From Bacillota bacterium (lineage in GTDB: Bacteria; Bacillota; Clostridia; Lachnospirales; Lachnospiraceae), in contig JAEWMB010000042.1 of assembly GCA_023457255.1 (NCBI GenBank), forward strand, positions 124,001 through 188,000: a DNA stretch of 64,000 nt, read 5' to 3'. The notes under the pieces were generated by a model. It worked only from the letters and a program-made list of their open reading frames with translations, did not search any database and was not told the origin of the DNA. How positions within the stretch are numbered: position 1 is the stretch's first letter; the number at the start of each line of letters is the position of its first letter. Made by a program: the position numbers and the translations under genes. Shown in pieces: positions 16,495-23,245 of this stretch.

Positions 16495-17820
16495 ATGGTG
16501 ATTGAAGAACTTAGCCAAATTGTGAAAGAATATGGAATCTGTGGAGCCGGCGGAGCCGGTTTTCCTACTTATGTGAAGTTTTCTAATAAGGTGGATACTA
16601 TTCTTCTAAATTGTGCGGAATGTGAGCCTTTACTAGAGTTACATAAACAGTTGTTACGAGACAGAGCATATGAGGTACTGAAAGCATTTTCTATCATAGC
16701 AGAAAGTATTGGTGCAAAAGAGGCAATTATAGTGTTAAAACCTTCTTATAAACACACAATTGCAGCGGTAGAGGCGGAAATTAGTACATACAAAAACATG
16801 AGCCTAAAACTTTGCAGAGAAATATACCCGGCCGGTGATGAAGTGGTATTGATTTATGAAGCCACAGGAAGGGTTGTAAAGCCGGGAGGATTACCGGTTG
16901 ATATTGGCGTAGCCGTATTTAATGTAGAAACAGTATATAACATTTATGAAGCCGTAATAAATCATCGGGCGGTGACCAGTAAATTAGTCTCCCTAGCAGG
17001 CGAAGTAAAAGAGCCTAAAACAGTAAGAGTGCCTCTTGGTATGACAGTAAAAGAAGTTGTAGAACTGACTGGCGGTATCACGACAAAGGAGCCGGTTTAT
17101 CTGATGGGTGGACCAATGATGGGTTCCATTGTAAGCGAACAGCAATTGATAACCAAAACATCAAATGCCATTATCGTATTACCCAAGGATCATTATGTGA
17201 TCATTCGTAAGGAAAGCAACCCCTCCCTTGATTTAAAAAGAGCCGCCGCAGCTTGCTGCCAGTGTGAGATGTGCACGGATCTTTGTCCCAGACATTTATT
17301 AGGTCACCCAAGTAATCCGCATCTATTTATGAGGGCAGCGACTTGTAAGGATATCCAGAATCCTCAGATATTTTTAGACACCATGTATTGCTGTGGCTGC
17401 GGACTTTGTTCCATGTATTCTTGTGGTCAAGGATTATCACCTGCAAGTCTTATCACTTTATATAAACAGGGGCTGCGTCAAAGCGGCGTGAAGCCGGAGG
17501 TACTAGAGGAAACATCAGCAAAACTGTCCAGGCAATATCAGCAAATTCCGGTAGAGCGCTTGATGAGACGGCTTTGTCTTACTCCCTATAACGTACCGGC
17601 TCCGCTATGTGAGGAGCTGCAAACCGCAAAGAGAGTGAAGCTAAAGCTAAGTCAGCATGTGGGAGCACCTGCAGTTTCTGTAGTCTCTGTTGGAGATAAG
17701 GTGGTAACCGGGCAATTGCTTGCAAAAAGCGGAGCTGGTCTTAGCTTACCGGTACATGCTTCCATCAATGGAACCGTATTAGAAGTAAATAGTCAATTTA
17801 TTATGATAGATGCAGTGTAA
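16495..17820 (+). CDS. PduS/RnfC-like iron-sulfur flavoprotein
   Basis: A 441-residue homologue of PduS and of the RnfC subunit: N-terminal FMN/NADH-binding part with the Gly-rich GAGGAGFPTYVK (17-28), an SLBB domain (about 160-215), and two [4Fe-4S] motifs, CxxCxxCxxxC at C254-C264 and CxxCxxCxxxxC at C299-C310. In enteric Pdu systems PduS reduces cobalamin. Here the dehydratase is B12-independent, so a redox role is more likely: NADH re-oxidation across the shell with the Fe-S trimer encoded next, or electron supply to the activase. That is inference. GTG-like upstream choices are absent; ATG 16495 is used with the SD inside the eutN end. Confidence 0.9.
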   Translation: MVIEELSQIVKEYGICGAGGAGFPTYVKFSNKVDTILLNCAECEPLLELHKQLLRDRAYEVLKAFSIIAESIGAKEAIIVLKPSYKHTIAAVEAEISTYKNMSLKLCREIYPAGDEVVLIYEATGRVVKPGGLPVDIGVAVFNVETVYNIYEAVINHRAVTSKLVSLAGEVKEPKTVRVPLGMTVKEVVELTGGITTKEPVYLMGGPMMGSIVSEQQLITKTSNAIIVLPKDHYVIIRKESNPSLDLKRAAAACCQCEMCTDLCPRHLLGHPSNPHLFMRAATCKDIQNPQIFLDTMYCCGCGLCSMYSCGQGLSPASLITLYKQGLRQSGVKPEVLEETSAKLSRQYQQIPVERLMRRLCLTPYNVPAPLCEELQTAKRVKLKLSQHVGAPAVSVVSVGDKVVTGQLLAKSGAGLSLPVHASINGTVLEVNSQFIMIDAV

Positions 17821-17841
17821 TGAGTATGTTATTTGGCAGCA

Positions 17842-17897
17842 TACGATATTATATTGGCATGCGGCAATGCCTTCACTATAGTATCGTACAGAAAGGA
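17842..17897 (+). promoter_or_regulatory. Hairpin leader ending at the SD of the BMC-T gene
   Basis: Outer arms 17842-17848/17882-17888 (7 bp, perfect) enclose a small GGCAT/ATGCC hairpin. The stem closes one base before AGAAAGGA, the SD for ATG 17904. It resembles the leaders at 16156, 32971 and 47093 but has only one inner hairpin. Confidence 0.45.
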
Positions 17898-17903
17898 TAA
17901 TCC

Positions 17904-18452
17904 ATGAGTAAAGCAATTGGAATGGTAGAATATAAAACCGTATCAGCAGGTATTATGGCGGCAGATTTGATGGTTAAGACAGCAGATATTGACATCGTGG
18001 AAGCACAAACTGTTTGTCCGGGTAAATATATTATTTTAATCACGGGTGATTTAAGTGCGGTAAATGCTTCGGTAGAGGCGGCCAGAATTCAGTTTGAAAC
18101 ACATCTCATCGATAGTTTCATTCTTGGTAATCCTCATGATGGTATCTTACCTGCAATTTATGGTGCAACTGTAGTGGAAGATATCGAAGCTCTTGGTGTA
18201 TTAGAGACTTATTCCGCAGCATCCATTATTGTTGCGGCAGATGCTGCGGCTAAAACAGCAGCGGTTGAACTAATCGAGGTTAGAGTCGCACGTGGTATGT
18301 GTGGAAAGTCTTATCTTATGTTAACCGGTGAAATCGCCTCCGTAACTGCTTCAATTGAGGCTGCAAAGAAAGCCATTGAAGAAAATGGTATGTACTTAGA
18401 CAGCGCCGTACTTGCGCATCCGGATGAGAAGTTACGAAACAAATTGATGTAG
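17904..18452 (+). CDS. BMC-T trimeric shell protein, PduT-like with Fe-S pore Cys
   Basis: A 182-residue tandem-domain shell protein; each half repeats the BMC fold (AIGMVEYKTVSAGIMAADL, then ALGVLETYSAASIIVAADA). Three copies make a pseudo-hexamer. The motif VCPGKY puts a Cys at residue 38, the position that ligates a [4Fe-4S] cluster in the central pore of PduT. It follows the PduS-like gene, consistent with an electron conduit across the shell. Last structural gene of the locus; a terminator lies 50 bases downstream. Confidence 0.93.
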   Translation: MSKAIGMVEYKTVSAGIMAADLMVKTADIDIVEAQTVCPGKYIILITGDLSAVNASVEAARIQFETHLIDSFILGNPHDGILPAIYGATVVEDIEALGVLETYSAASIIVAADAAAKTAAVELIEVRVARGMCGKSYLMLTGEIASVTASIEAAKKAIEENGMYLDSAVLAHPDEKLRNKLM

Positions 18453-18502
18453 CTGGTGAGATAGAGAAGAAGGACTTGAGTTTTAAAATATATTGCATAA
18501 AC

Positions 18503-18540
18503 AGGTGCGCACGATGGATAGGATTGCGTACCTTTTATAT
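18503..18540 (+). terminator. Terminator after the BMC-T gene
   Basis: 9-bp arms 18503-18511/18525-18533 with one G-T wobble, then TTTATAT. It probably ends the BMC operon before the DeoR gene. Confidence 0.65.
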
Positions 18541-18923
18541 ATTGTAAACTTACTTAGCAGGTTTGTGCCTGCACGCCACCTATTTTACTTTTCTTTTGGA
18601 GCACTTAAAGTATTCTCACTAAAAAGATAACACTGTTATTGGGATTGATTTTAGTTAAAAAAATCATTATACTATGCATAGAGTTGATAGTTTTCGAATC
18701 ATGCAGGTAAACGATAGAAAGCAATTCTTCAACCTCTTGATTTCTCTACGTACTTTACGTACACAGAAGGGAGTTAATATGTAGTTTGCTGCTTCAATAA
18801 TTGAAATCGGTTAATTGAATTAGAAAGTCTAGTTATGATAAGGTTTACATAAATTTTATGTTCAATAGATTTTATTTTCAGGATATATGGCATAATTGCT
18901 GTAAGAGTTATGGGGGGATGTAA
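18541..18923. other. Intergenic region with an orphan hairpin-SD element
   Basis: About 380 bases without a gene. At 18747-18761 a TACGTA/TACGTA hairpin is followed by AGAAGGGAG (18765-18773) and ATG immediately followed by TAG, so it looks like an initiation leader left without its gene. The promoter of the DeoR gene should lie in the last 100 bases. Confidence 0.45.
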
Positions 18924-19700
18924 ATGTTAGCAATAGAACGAAAAAACTTAATATTAGCAAAGCTGCAAAAAGAAAATAAGGTTGTGGTTAGTGAACTTAG
19001 CCAATTATTTGAAGTATCGGAAGAAACCATCCGAAGGGATTTAGAGAAACTGGATAGAGAGGGGCTTGCTATTAAGACCTATGGCGGAGCAGTATTAAAT
19101 GAAAATAATAATACAGAATTACCATTTACTGTTCGAGAAAATACGAATGTGGCGCAAAAACAGAAGATAGCAGAGATAGTAGCGGGGCTAATCAAAGATG
19201 ATTCAACAATAATGCTGGATGCAAGCTCTACAGCATTATTTGTTGCCAGAAATATAAAGCATAAAAAAAATATCACGCTTATTACAAATTCCATTGAAAT
19301 TTTGGTTGAATTAGCAGAGGTGTCCGGGTGGAATATCTTATCAACCGGTGGTACGGTAAAAGAAGGTTCCCTGGCTTTGATTGGCAATCAAGCAGAGAAG
19401 ATGCTAAGTTCCTATCATGTAGACATTGCAATCGTTTCCTCAAAAGGAATTGATTCCATAGAGGGCTTTTCAGATTCCAGCGAAACACATTCCGAAATAA
19501 AGAAGAAGATGTTAGACTGCGCATTTAAGAAAATCTTAGTGGTAGATTCCTCTAAATTTGATAGGATATCGTTTAAAAAAATCGGAGTAATATCAGACTT
19601 GACTACAGTTGTAACAGATTGTGAGCCAAGTGACCGCTGGAAGAAGGTATTCGATTCTGCTAAGGTAGAATATTTGTATCCTGGGAAAGAGAGTCTGTAA
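18924..19700 (+). CDS. DeoR-family transcriptional regulator
   Basis: A 258-residue regulator with the N-terminal DeoR winged helix (1-55; VSELSQLFEVSEETIRRDL, EGLAIKTYGGAVL) and a C-terminal phosphosugar-sensing domain (about 75-235; NSIEILVELAE, LSTGGTVKEGSLALIG, VVDSSKFDR). Such proteins usually repress sugar genes and release DNA on binding a sugar phosphate. Placement right after the BMC operon suggests it responds to fuculose- or rhamnulose-phosphate or a related metabolite, by analogy with similar loci. GGGGGG provides an SD. A terminator follows. Confidence 0.93.
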   Translation: MLAIERKNLILAKLQKENKVVVSELSQLFEVSEETIRRDLEKLDREGLAIKTYGGAVLNENNNTELPFTVRENTNVAQKQKIAEIVAGLIKDDSTIMLDASSTALFVARNIKHKKNITLITNSIEILVELAEVSGWNILSTGGTVKEGSLALIGNQAEKMLSSYHVDIAIVSSKGIDSIEGFSDSSETHSEIKKKMLDCAFKKILVVDSSKFDRISFKKIGVISDLTTVVTDCEPSDRWKKVFDSAKVEYLYPGKESL

Positions 19701-19707
19701 GCGAAGC

Positions 19708-19745
19708 GGAAGTTATGGAGAGATAGATCCGTAGCTTCCCTTTTT
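19708..19745 (+). terminator. Rho-independent terminator after the DeoR gene
   Basis: Arms 19708-19712/19735-19739 plus an inner TATGGA/TCCGTA stem, followed by five T residues at 19741-19745. Confidence 0.75.
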
Positions 19746-20046
19746 AATGCAGATGATTCGGTGTTATAAAAAGTTTAAAGGCGGAAGCACAAACAGAAGA
19801 TAAAAGGTTAATTAGAATCTTTGAAGTTTATCTTATTTTTCATAAAAATATAGGACATATCTCTTGTTAATAATATCAAAAAATGATAAAATATTACAGA
19901 ATGTAATAGAAAAGAAGATGTTGTAATTTTTGTTTGCATGATACAAAAGAAATAATTGCATATAGAAAACTTATGATAAAATATATGAAATTATAAAGTA
20001 CGTCCGATACGAAGTAAGTAAAATATAGGAATATGGAGGAGATAAC
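19746..20046. other. AT-rich spacer before the secreted protein gene
   Basis: About 300 bases, very AT-rich, with no ORF that has an SD. Several TATAAAAT-like -10 candidates are present near 19870-19985, but no single convincing promoter. The SD ATGGAGGAG precedes 20047. Confidence 0.4.
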
Positions 20047-21150
20047 ATGAAAAAATTGCTACTAATTATTTTGTGTATGGTTCTAATCGTACCTACAGGC
20101 ATTGCATATGCGGAAGATTCAGTAATAAATGCCTATGCTACTTCAAAGGAGGAAGCAGTAGTAAATACCATAACATTTCCGGAAGGTGAAACAGCATATA
20201 CCGAGGAATTAAAACTATCCCAAGGTGCACTTATTATCAATATTGCAGAGAAACAGGATGTAAAATATAGTATGCTGACAGTTACTGTTTATTCTGATGC
20301 ACAGAAAAAAACGAGGGTTGGTTCTGTAACCCGCTTTTATGGGGATGAGAAAGATGTGACTGAGAAGACAATTGATATCACAAAAGATGGTGCTTATACA
20401 GTTACGTATGAATTATCACGCAGTAAAAGTGACCCACAGGAAATCTCCTTTGATGTGACTTATTTTGAGGTGCTAAATAAGCAGCAAACATTAAAGAATG
20501 GAAAAGCAGCCACAGGTTATCTTAGTTATAATCTAAAAGAATCATTATTTAAAGTAACAATTGAAGAAACCGGTTACATAAGTGTTAACATGAAATCAGC
20601 GAATGAATATGCAAGCGGATATGTAGCCTTCTTAGATTCGAAAAAGAAAGAAATACAAAAAGAAGAATATGTTAATGTTTCAAAGGGAGATACCATGTAC
20701 TATGGTGTTAAAAAGGGAACTTATTATATTAAGGTGAGATCCAGTATGGGTGTCTATTCTATCTCCTACTCTTTTCATAAAGTAAAAGACAACGGTGCTG
20801 CGAAGAAAGACAAAGCGACGGTACTAAAGGTGGGTGGTAAAGAAAGTACAGGAATAATCTTAGCGGACAGCAAGGAAACTACAGCGGATTGGTTTAAGTT
20901 TACATTGAAAGAAAGCACCAAGATTGCAATAAAAATTAGCGGAAATACCAATAACACAATTCGATTTGAAATTGAAAGTGATTCGGTAAAATTTTTATGG
21001 AACAATCTAAAAATAACAAATGTTAGGAAAGAAGATACGGGTACCTTAACCAAAGCATTGCCAAAAGGAACTTACTACATAAAAGTGTATAAAGGTACTT
21101 ATGGTACGTCCGGAAATTATAGTATTCAGATTCAGAAAGAAAAAAAATAA
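20047..21150 (+). CDS. Secreted protein with repeated beta-sandwich (PPC-like) domains
   Basis: A 367-residue exported protein with a clean signal peptide (MKKLLLIILCMVLIVPTG, cleavage likely near IAYAED, residue 23). Three related beta-rich segments of about 110 residues follow (about 35-145, 150-250 and 255-365). Their ends recur as PKGTYYIKVYKG, KKGTYYIKVRSS and similar, a pattern of bacterial pre-peptidase C-terminal domains. These domains usually sit next to secreted hydrolases, but none is encoded here, so function is unknown: binding to polysaccharide or the cell surface is a guess. Lys-rich throughout. SD GGAGGAG. A perfect 20-bp hairpin follows. Confidence 0.85.
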   Translation: MKKLLLIILCMVLIVPTGIAYAEDSVINAYATSKEEAVVNTITFPEGETAYTEELKLSQGALIINIAEKQDVKYSMLTVTVYSDAQKKTRVGSVTRFYGDEKDVTEKTIDITKDGAYTVTYELSRSKSDPQEISFDVTYFEVLNKQQTLKNGKAATGYLSYNLKESLFKVTIEETGYISVNMKSANEYASGYVAFLDSKKKEIQKEEYVNVSKGDTMYYGVKKGTYYIKVRSSMGVYSISYSFHKVKDNGAAKKDKATVLKVGGKESTGIILADSKETTADWFKFTLKESTKIAIKISGNTNNTIRFEIESDSVKFLWNNLKITNVRKEDTGTLTKALPKGTYYIKVYKGTYGTSGNYSIQIQKEKK

Positions 21151-21162
21151 GATACTAATGTG

Positions 21163-21206
21163 GTATCAATCAAAAATGCTCCTTATGGAGCATTTTTGAT
21201 TGATAC
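21163..21206 (+). terminator. 20-bp perfect hairpin after the secreted protein gene
   Basis: Arms 21163-21182 and 21187-21206 are perfectly complementary with a 4-base TTAT loop. The arms contain A/T runs and the downstream T-tract is poor, so it may stabilise the 3' end as well as terminate. Confidence 0.75.
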
Positions 21207-21419
21207 GTTATAATTCTATGATATCGATTCATATCTTACTAAAGATATGATATGCAGCAGCACAGTTTCACGTGTTACCTTAATGTTTACAAAATAGATT
21301 TTTCTATGTAAATAGAAAAAAGAATCTGATAATAGTAAGGTGAACCCGAAAATATTTGATATGATGGAAAAACTCTGTACTTTTTTAAGGGTTGTCTGAA
21401 TCACGATAGGAGAGAATTC

Positions 21420-21671
21420 ATGGACAAAACGTATTCTAAATTTCGCATTAGCCAAGAAGAAAAAAACAGGATGCAGGAAGCAATTATCCAATATTTTAAT
21501 GAAGAACGTGATGAAAAATTAGGTATCATTGGCTCAGAAAATTTATTGGATTTCTTTCTGGACCTGGTTGGAGATAAGGTATATAACACGGCTCTTGATG
21601 ATGCTAAGAAATTTTATAGACGGACTATGGAAGATATGGATAGTGATTATTATAGTTTATATAAAGGTTAA
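21420..21671 (+). CDS. DUF2164 family protein
   Basis: An 83-residue, highly charged, probably helical cytoplasmic protein. The sequence (RISQEEKNRMQEAIIQYF, then EERDEKLGIIGSENLLDFFL, then GDKVYNTALDDAKKFY) matches the small DUF2164 family, whose function is unknown. SD AGGAGAG lies about 7 bases upstream. It stands alone between a secreted protein gene and the iron regulator, with a stem-loop after it. Confidence 0.88.
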   Translation: MDKTYSKFRISQEEKNRMQEAIIQYFNEERDEKLGIIGSENLLDFFLDLVGDKVYNTALDDAKKFYRRTMEDMDSDYYSLYKG

Positions 21672-21704
21672 TTTAAGAACGTTCATCTAATGAAAATCGA
21701 TAAG

Positions 21705-21751
21705 ATAATACCCCTTATTTGACCTATTACCGTCTAAACAAGGGGTATTAT
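21705..21751. terminator. Bidirectional stem-loop between DUF2164 and DtxR-family genes
   Basis: Perfect 12-bp arms 21705-21716/21740-21751 lie between convergent genes. Short T-rich flanks occur on both sides. Confidence 0.7.
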
Positions 21752-21787
21752 TTGAAAGGCTATTTAGATGCCCATTTTTATCTTTGT

Positions 21788-22150
21788 CTATTTTTGAAGG
21801 TATTTTTTTATTGCTTCAAAGCTTGTCTTACTAATAACATGCTCCATCTTACAGGCATCTTCGGCAGCAGTTTCCTTATCGACCCCAAGGTTTACAAGCC
21901 AGGATGTCAAAAGATTATGCCGTTCATAGATCATCTCTGCAATTTCTTTCCCGGAATCCGTAAGGTAAATAAAACCGGCATCCGTAACAGTAATATATCT
22001 GTTCTCTCTTAAATGCTTCATAGCAACACTCACACTGGACTTTTTAAAATTTAATTCATTCGCAACATCAATGGAACGCACGACCGGTAAGGATTTGCTT
22101 AGGATTAATATTGTTTCTAAATAATTTTCGGCAGATTCATTTATATTCAT
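21788..22150 (-). CDS. DtxR/MntR-family metal-dependent repressor
   Basis: A 120-residue regulator starting MNINESAENYLETILILSK. The winged helix (VVRSIDVANELNFKKSSVS, then VTDAGFIYLTDSGKEIA) and the metal/dimerisation helices (ERHNLLTSWLVNLGVDKETAAEDACKMEHV, given here in part: His and Cys/Glu ligands in RHNLL and EDACKMEH) are visible. There is no SH3-like third domain, as in MntR/TroR-type short members. ATG 22150 has TTGGAG upstream; an ORF opening at 22204 has no SD. It is divergent from feoAAB, whose promoter carries a palindrome of DtxR type, so it is probably the iron(II) or manganese sensor of that operon. Confidence 0.92.
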   Translation of the reverse strand: MNINESAENYLETILILSKSLPVVRSIDVANELNFKKSSVSVAMKHLRENRYITVTDAGFIYLTDSGKEIAEMIYERHNLLTSWLVNLGVDKETAAEDACKMEHVISKTSFEAIKKYLQK

Positions 22151-22486
22151 AAGAAACTCCAATCTTCGTGGTTTAACACGCATATAAATAAAGATGTTTT
22201 CCAATTTAAGTACTAAGTGTCTGTTTATAAAATTATATCATCTAGTATAACATAATATAAATATAATATCAAATCAGGAAGGAATACTTTGCGGTCGGCA
22301 TTATTTTTGTTCTGATAGTAATTAGCAATTACAACTGCCGTAGCAGAATAAATGGTTTACAATTACCTGAAGGAATTAAAATACTTCACTTTAGGAGGCA
22401 ATGTGAGCATTTAGCTGGAATAAAAGCATAAAATGCGATTAAATGAAAAATCCTTAATAATAAAATTCTCAATAAAATTAAATAAA

Positions 22487-22501
22487 TGAGAAAAATTCTC
22501 A
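22487..22501. promoter_or_regulatory. Fur-box-like palindrome upstream of the feo promoter
   Basis: A 15-base inverted repeat TGAGAAA-A-ATTCTCA (7-1-7 layout), 9 bases upstream of the -35 box. The arms match the outer part of Fur-type boxes (TGAxAAT). It could be a site for the Fur-like protein encoded later in the same operon. Confidence 0.5.
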
Positions 22502-22510
22502 ATTACATTA

Positions 22511-22539
22511 TTGACATAGAAGATAAGTTAGTATATACT
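22511..22539 (+). promoter_or_regulatory. feo operon promoter
   Basis: Consensus -35 TTGACA (22511-22516), a 17-base spacer and -10 TATACT (22534-22539). Transcription should begin near 22546. Confidence 0.85.
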
Positions 22540-22542
22540 AAC
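22527..22542. promoter_or_regulatory. DtxR-type operator overlapping the feo -10 box
   Basis: A perfect 16-bp palindrome (GTTAGTATATACTAAC) covers the -10 hexamer. Its TTAG...CTAA half-sites agree with DtxR/IdeR-family operators. A bound repressor would block RNA polymerase, fitting the divergent DtxR-family gene. Confidence 0.75.
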
Positions 22543-22585
22543 CGCAGAAAGATTAAAGTACATAGTAAGAAAGGACGTGGGAGTC

Positions 22586-22807
22586 ATGCCGTTATCCATG
22601 GCGAAAAAGGGTGAGGTAAGTGTTATAAAGAATGTTTGCGGTAAAGAAGAAACAAAGAGATTTTTAGAGAGTCTAGGTTTTGTTACCGGAAGTTTTGTAA
22701 CGATTGTTTCTGAACTTGGCGGCAATATTATCGTCAATATTAAGGAATCAAGAATTGCATTAAATAAAGACTTGGCAAGTAAAATAATGATTCAAGTTCA
22801 GGCTTAA
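22586..22807 (+). CDS. feoA: FeoA domain protein (first)
   Basis: A 73-residue SH3-like FeoA protein starting MPLSMAKKGEVSVIKNVCGK. FeoA is a small cytosolic partner needed for FeoB-dependent ferrous iron uptake. The family strand VTIVSELGGNIIVNIKESRIAL is present in full length. ATG 22586 is chosen; GTG 22577 would add three residues, and the GGGAG just upstream is close to either. First gene of the feo operon, with the leader starting about 40 bases upstream. Confidence 0.92.
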   Translation: MPLSMAKKGEVSVIKNVCGKEETKRFLESLGFVTGSFVTIVSELGGNIIVNIKESRIALNKDLASKIMIQVQA

Positions 22808-22855
22808 AGGAAGAAAGCTATATCAATGGAATTGAAAAGAAAGAAGGGTAAGAGC

Positions 22856-23077
22856 ATGAAGACACTTAGAGAAGTTCCATGTGGGCAAACAATAACAGTT
22901 GTTAAAATCAATGGTACTGGTCCTGTGAAACGACGTATTATGGATATGGGGATTACCAAGGGAACAGAAATTTCTGTAAATAAGGTAGCGCCGCTTGGCG
23001 ACCCGTTGGAGTTAACCGTTAGGGGATATTCTTTATCTATACGTAAGGCAGATGCTGAAATGATAGAGGTTGAATAA
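22856..23077 (+). CDS. feoA: FeoA domain protein (second)
   Basis: A 73-residue FeoA paralogue (MKTLREVPCGQTITVVKING, then RRIMDMGITKGTEISVNKVAPLGDPLEL, here split, then SIRKADAEMIEVE). It has the DPLE/LSIR signature of classical FeoA more clearly than the first copy. ATG 22856 follows AAGGGTAAG; an earlier ATG at 22826 with AAGGAAG would add ten Lys-rich residues. Two tandem FeoA proteins before FeoB are common in clostridia. Confidence 0.92.
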   Translation: MKTLREVPCGQTITVVKINGTGPVKRRIMDMGITKGTEISVNKVAPLGDPLELTVRGYSLSIRKADAEMIEVE

Positions 23078-23245
23078 TTTTTTTTCCTCAGGGGTTAGAA
23101 AAAACTAACTATGATAAGCGGCATGAAACATTCAACTATATACCCTTAACAGAATTACATTTGAGTTGAATTAAAGTTTGGGAGTAATCACAAGGATATA
23201 TAGAAAGAAAAGAATAGGAATGGAAATAAATAGGGAGGCTGAAAC

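Larger units (their letters stand above)
22151..22585. other. Divergent control region of the DtxR gene and the feo operon
   Basis: About 430 AT-rich bases. The 100 bases nearest feoA contain the promoter at 22511-22539 and two palindromes (22487-22501 and 22527-22542), listed separately. A short direct repeat AATTCTCAAT occurs at about 22464 and 22494. The half nearest the DtxR gene shows no other clear element. Confidence 0.6.

Noticed and set aside
18512..18628. 38-codon ORF after the BMC-T gene
   Set aside because: Its start lies in the terminator loop and has no SD; the sequence looks random.
21719..22012. 97-codon plus-strand ORF opposite the DtxR-family gene
   Set aside because: It lies wholly over the DtxR gene, has no SD and a composition expected from reading the complement of a real gene.
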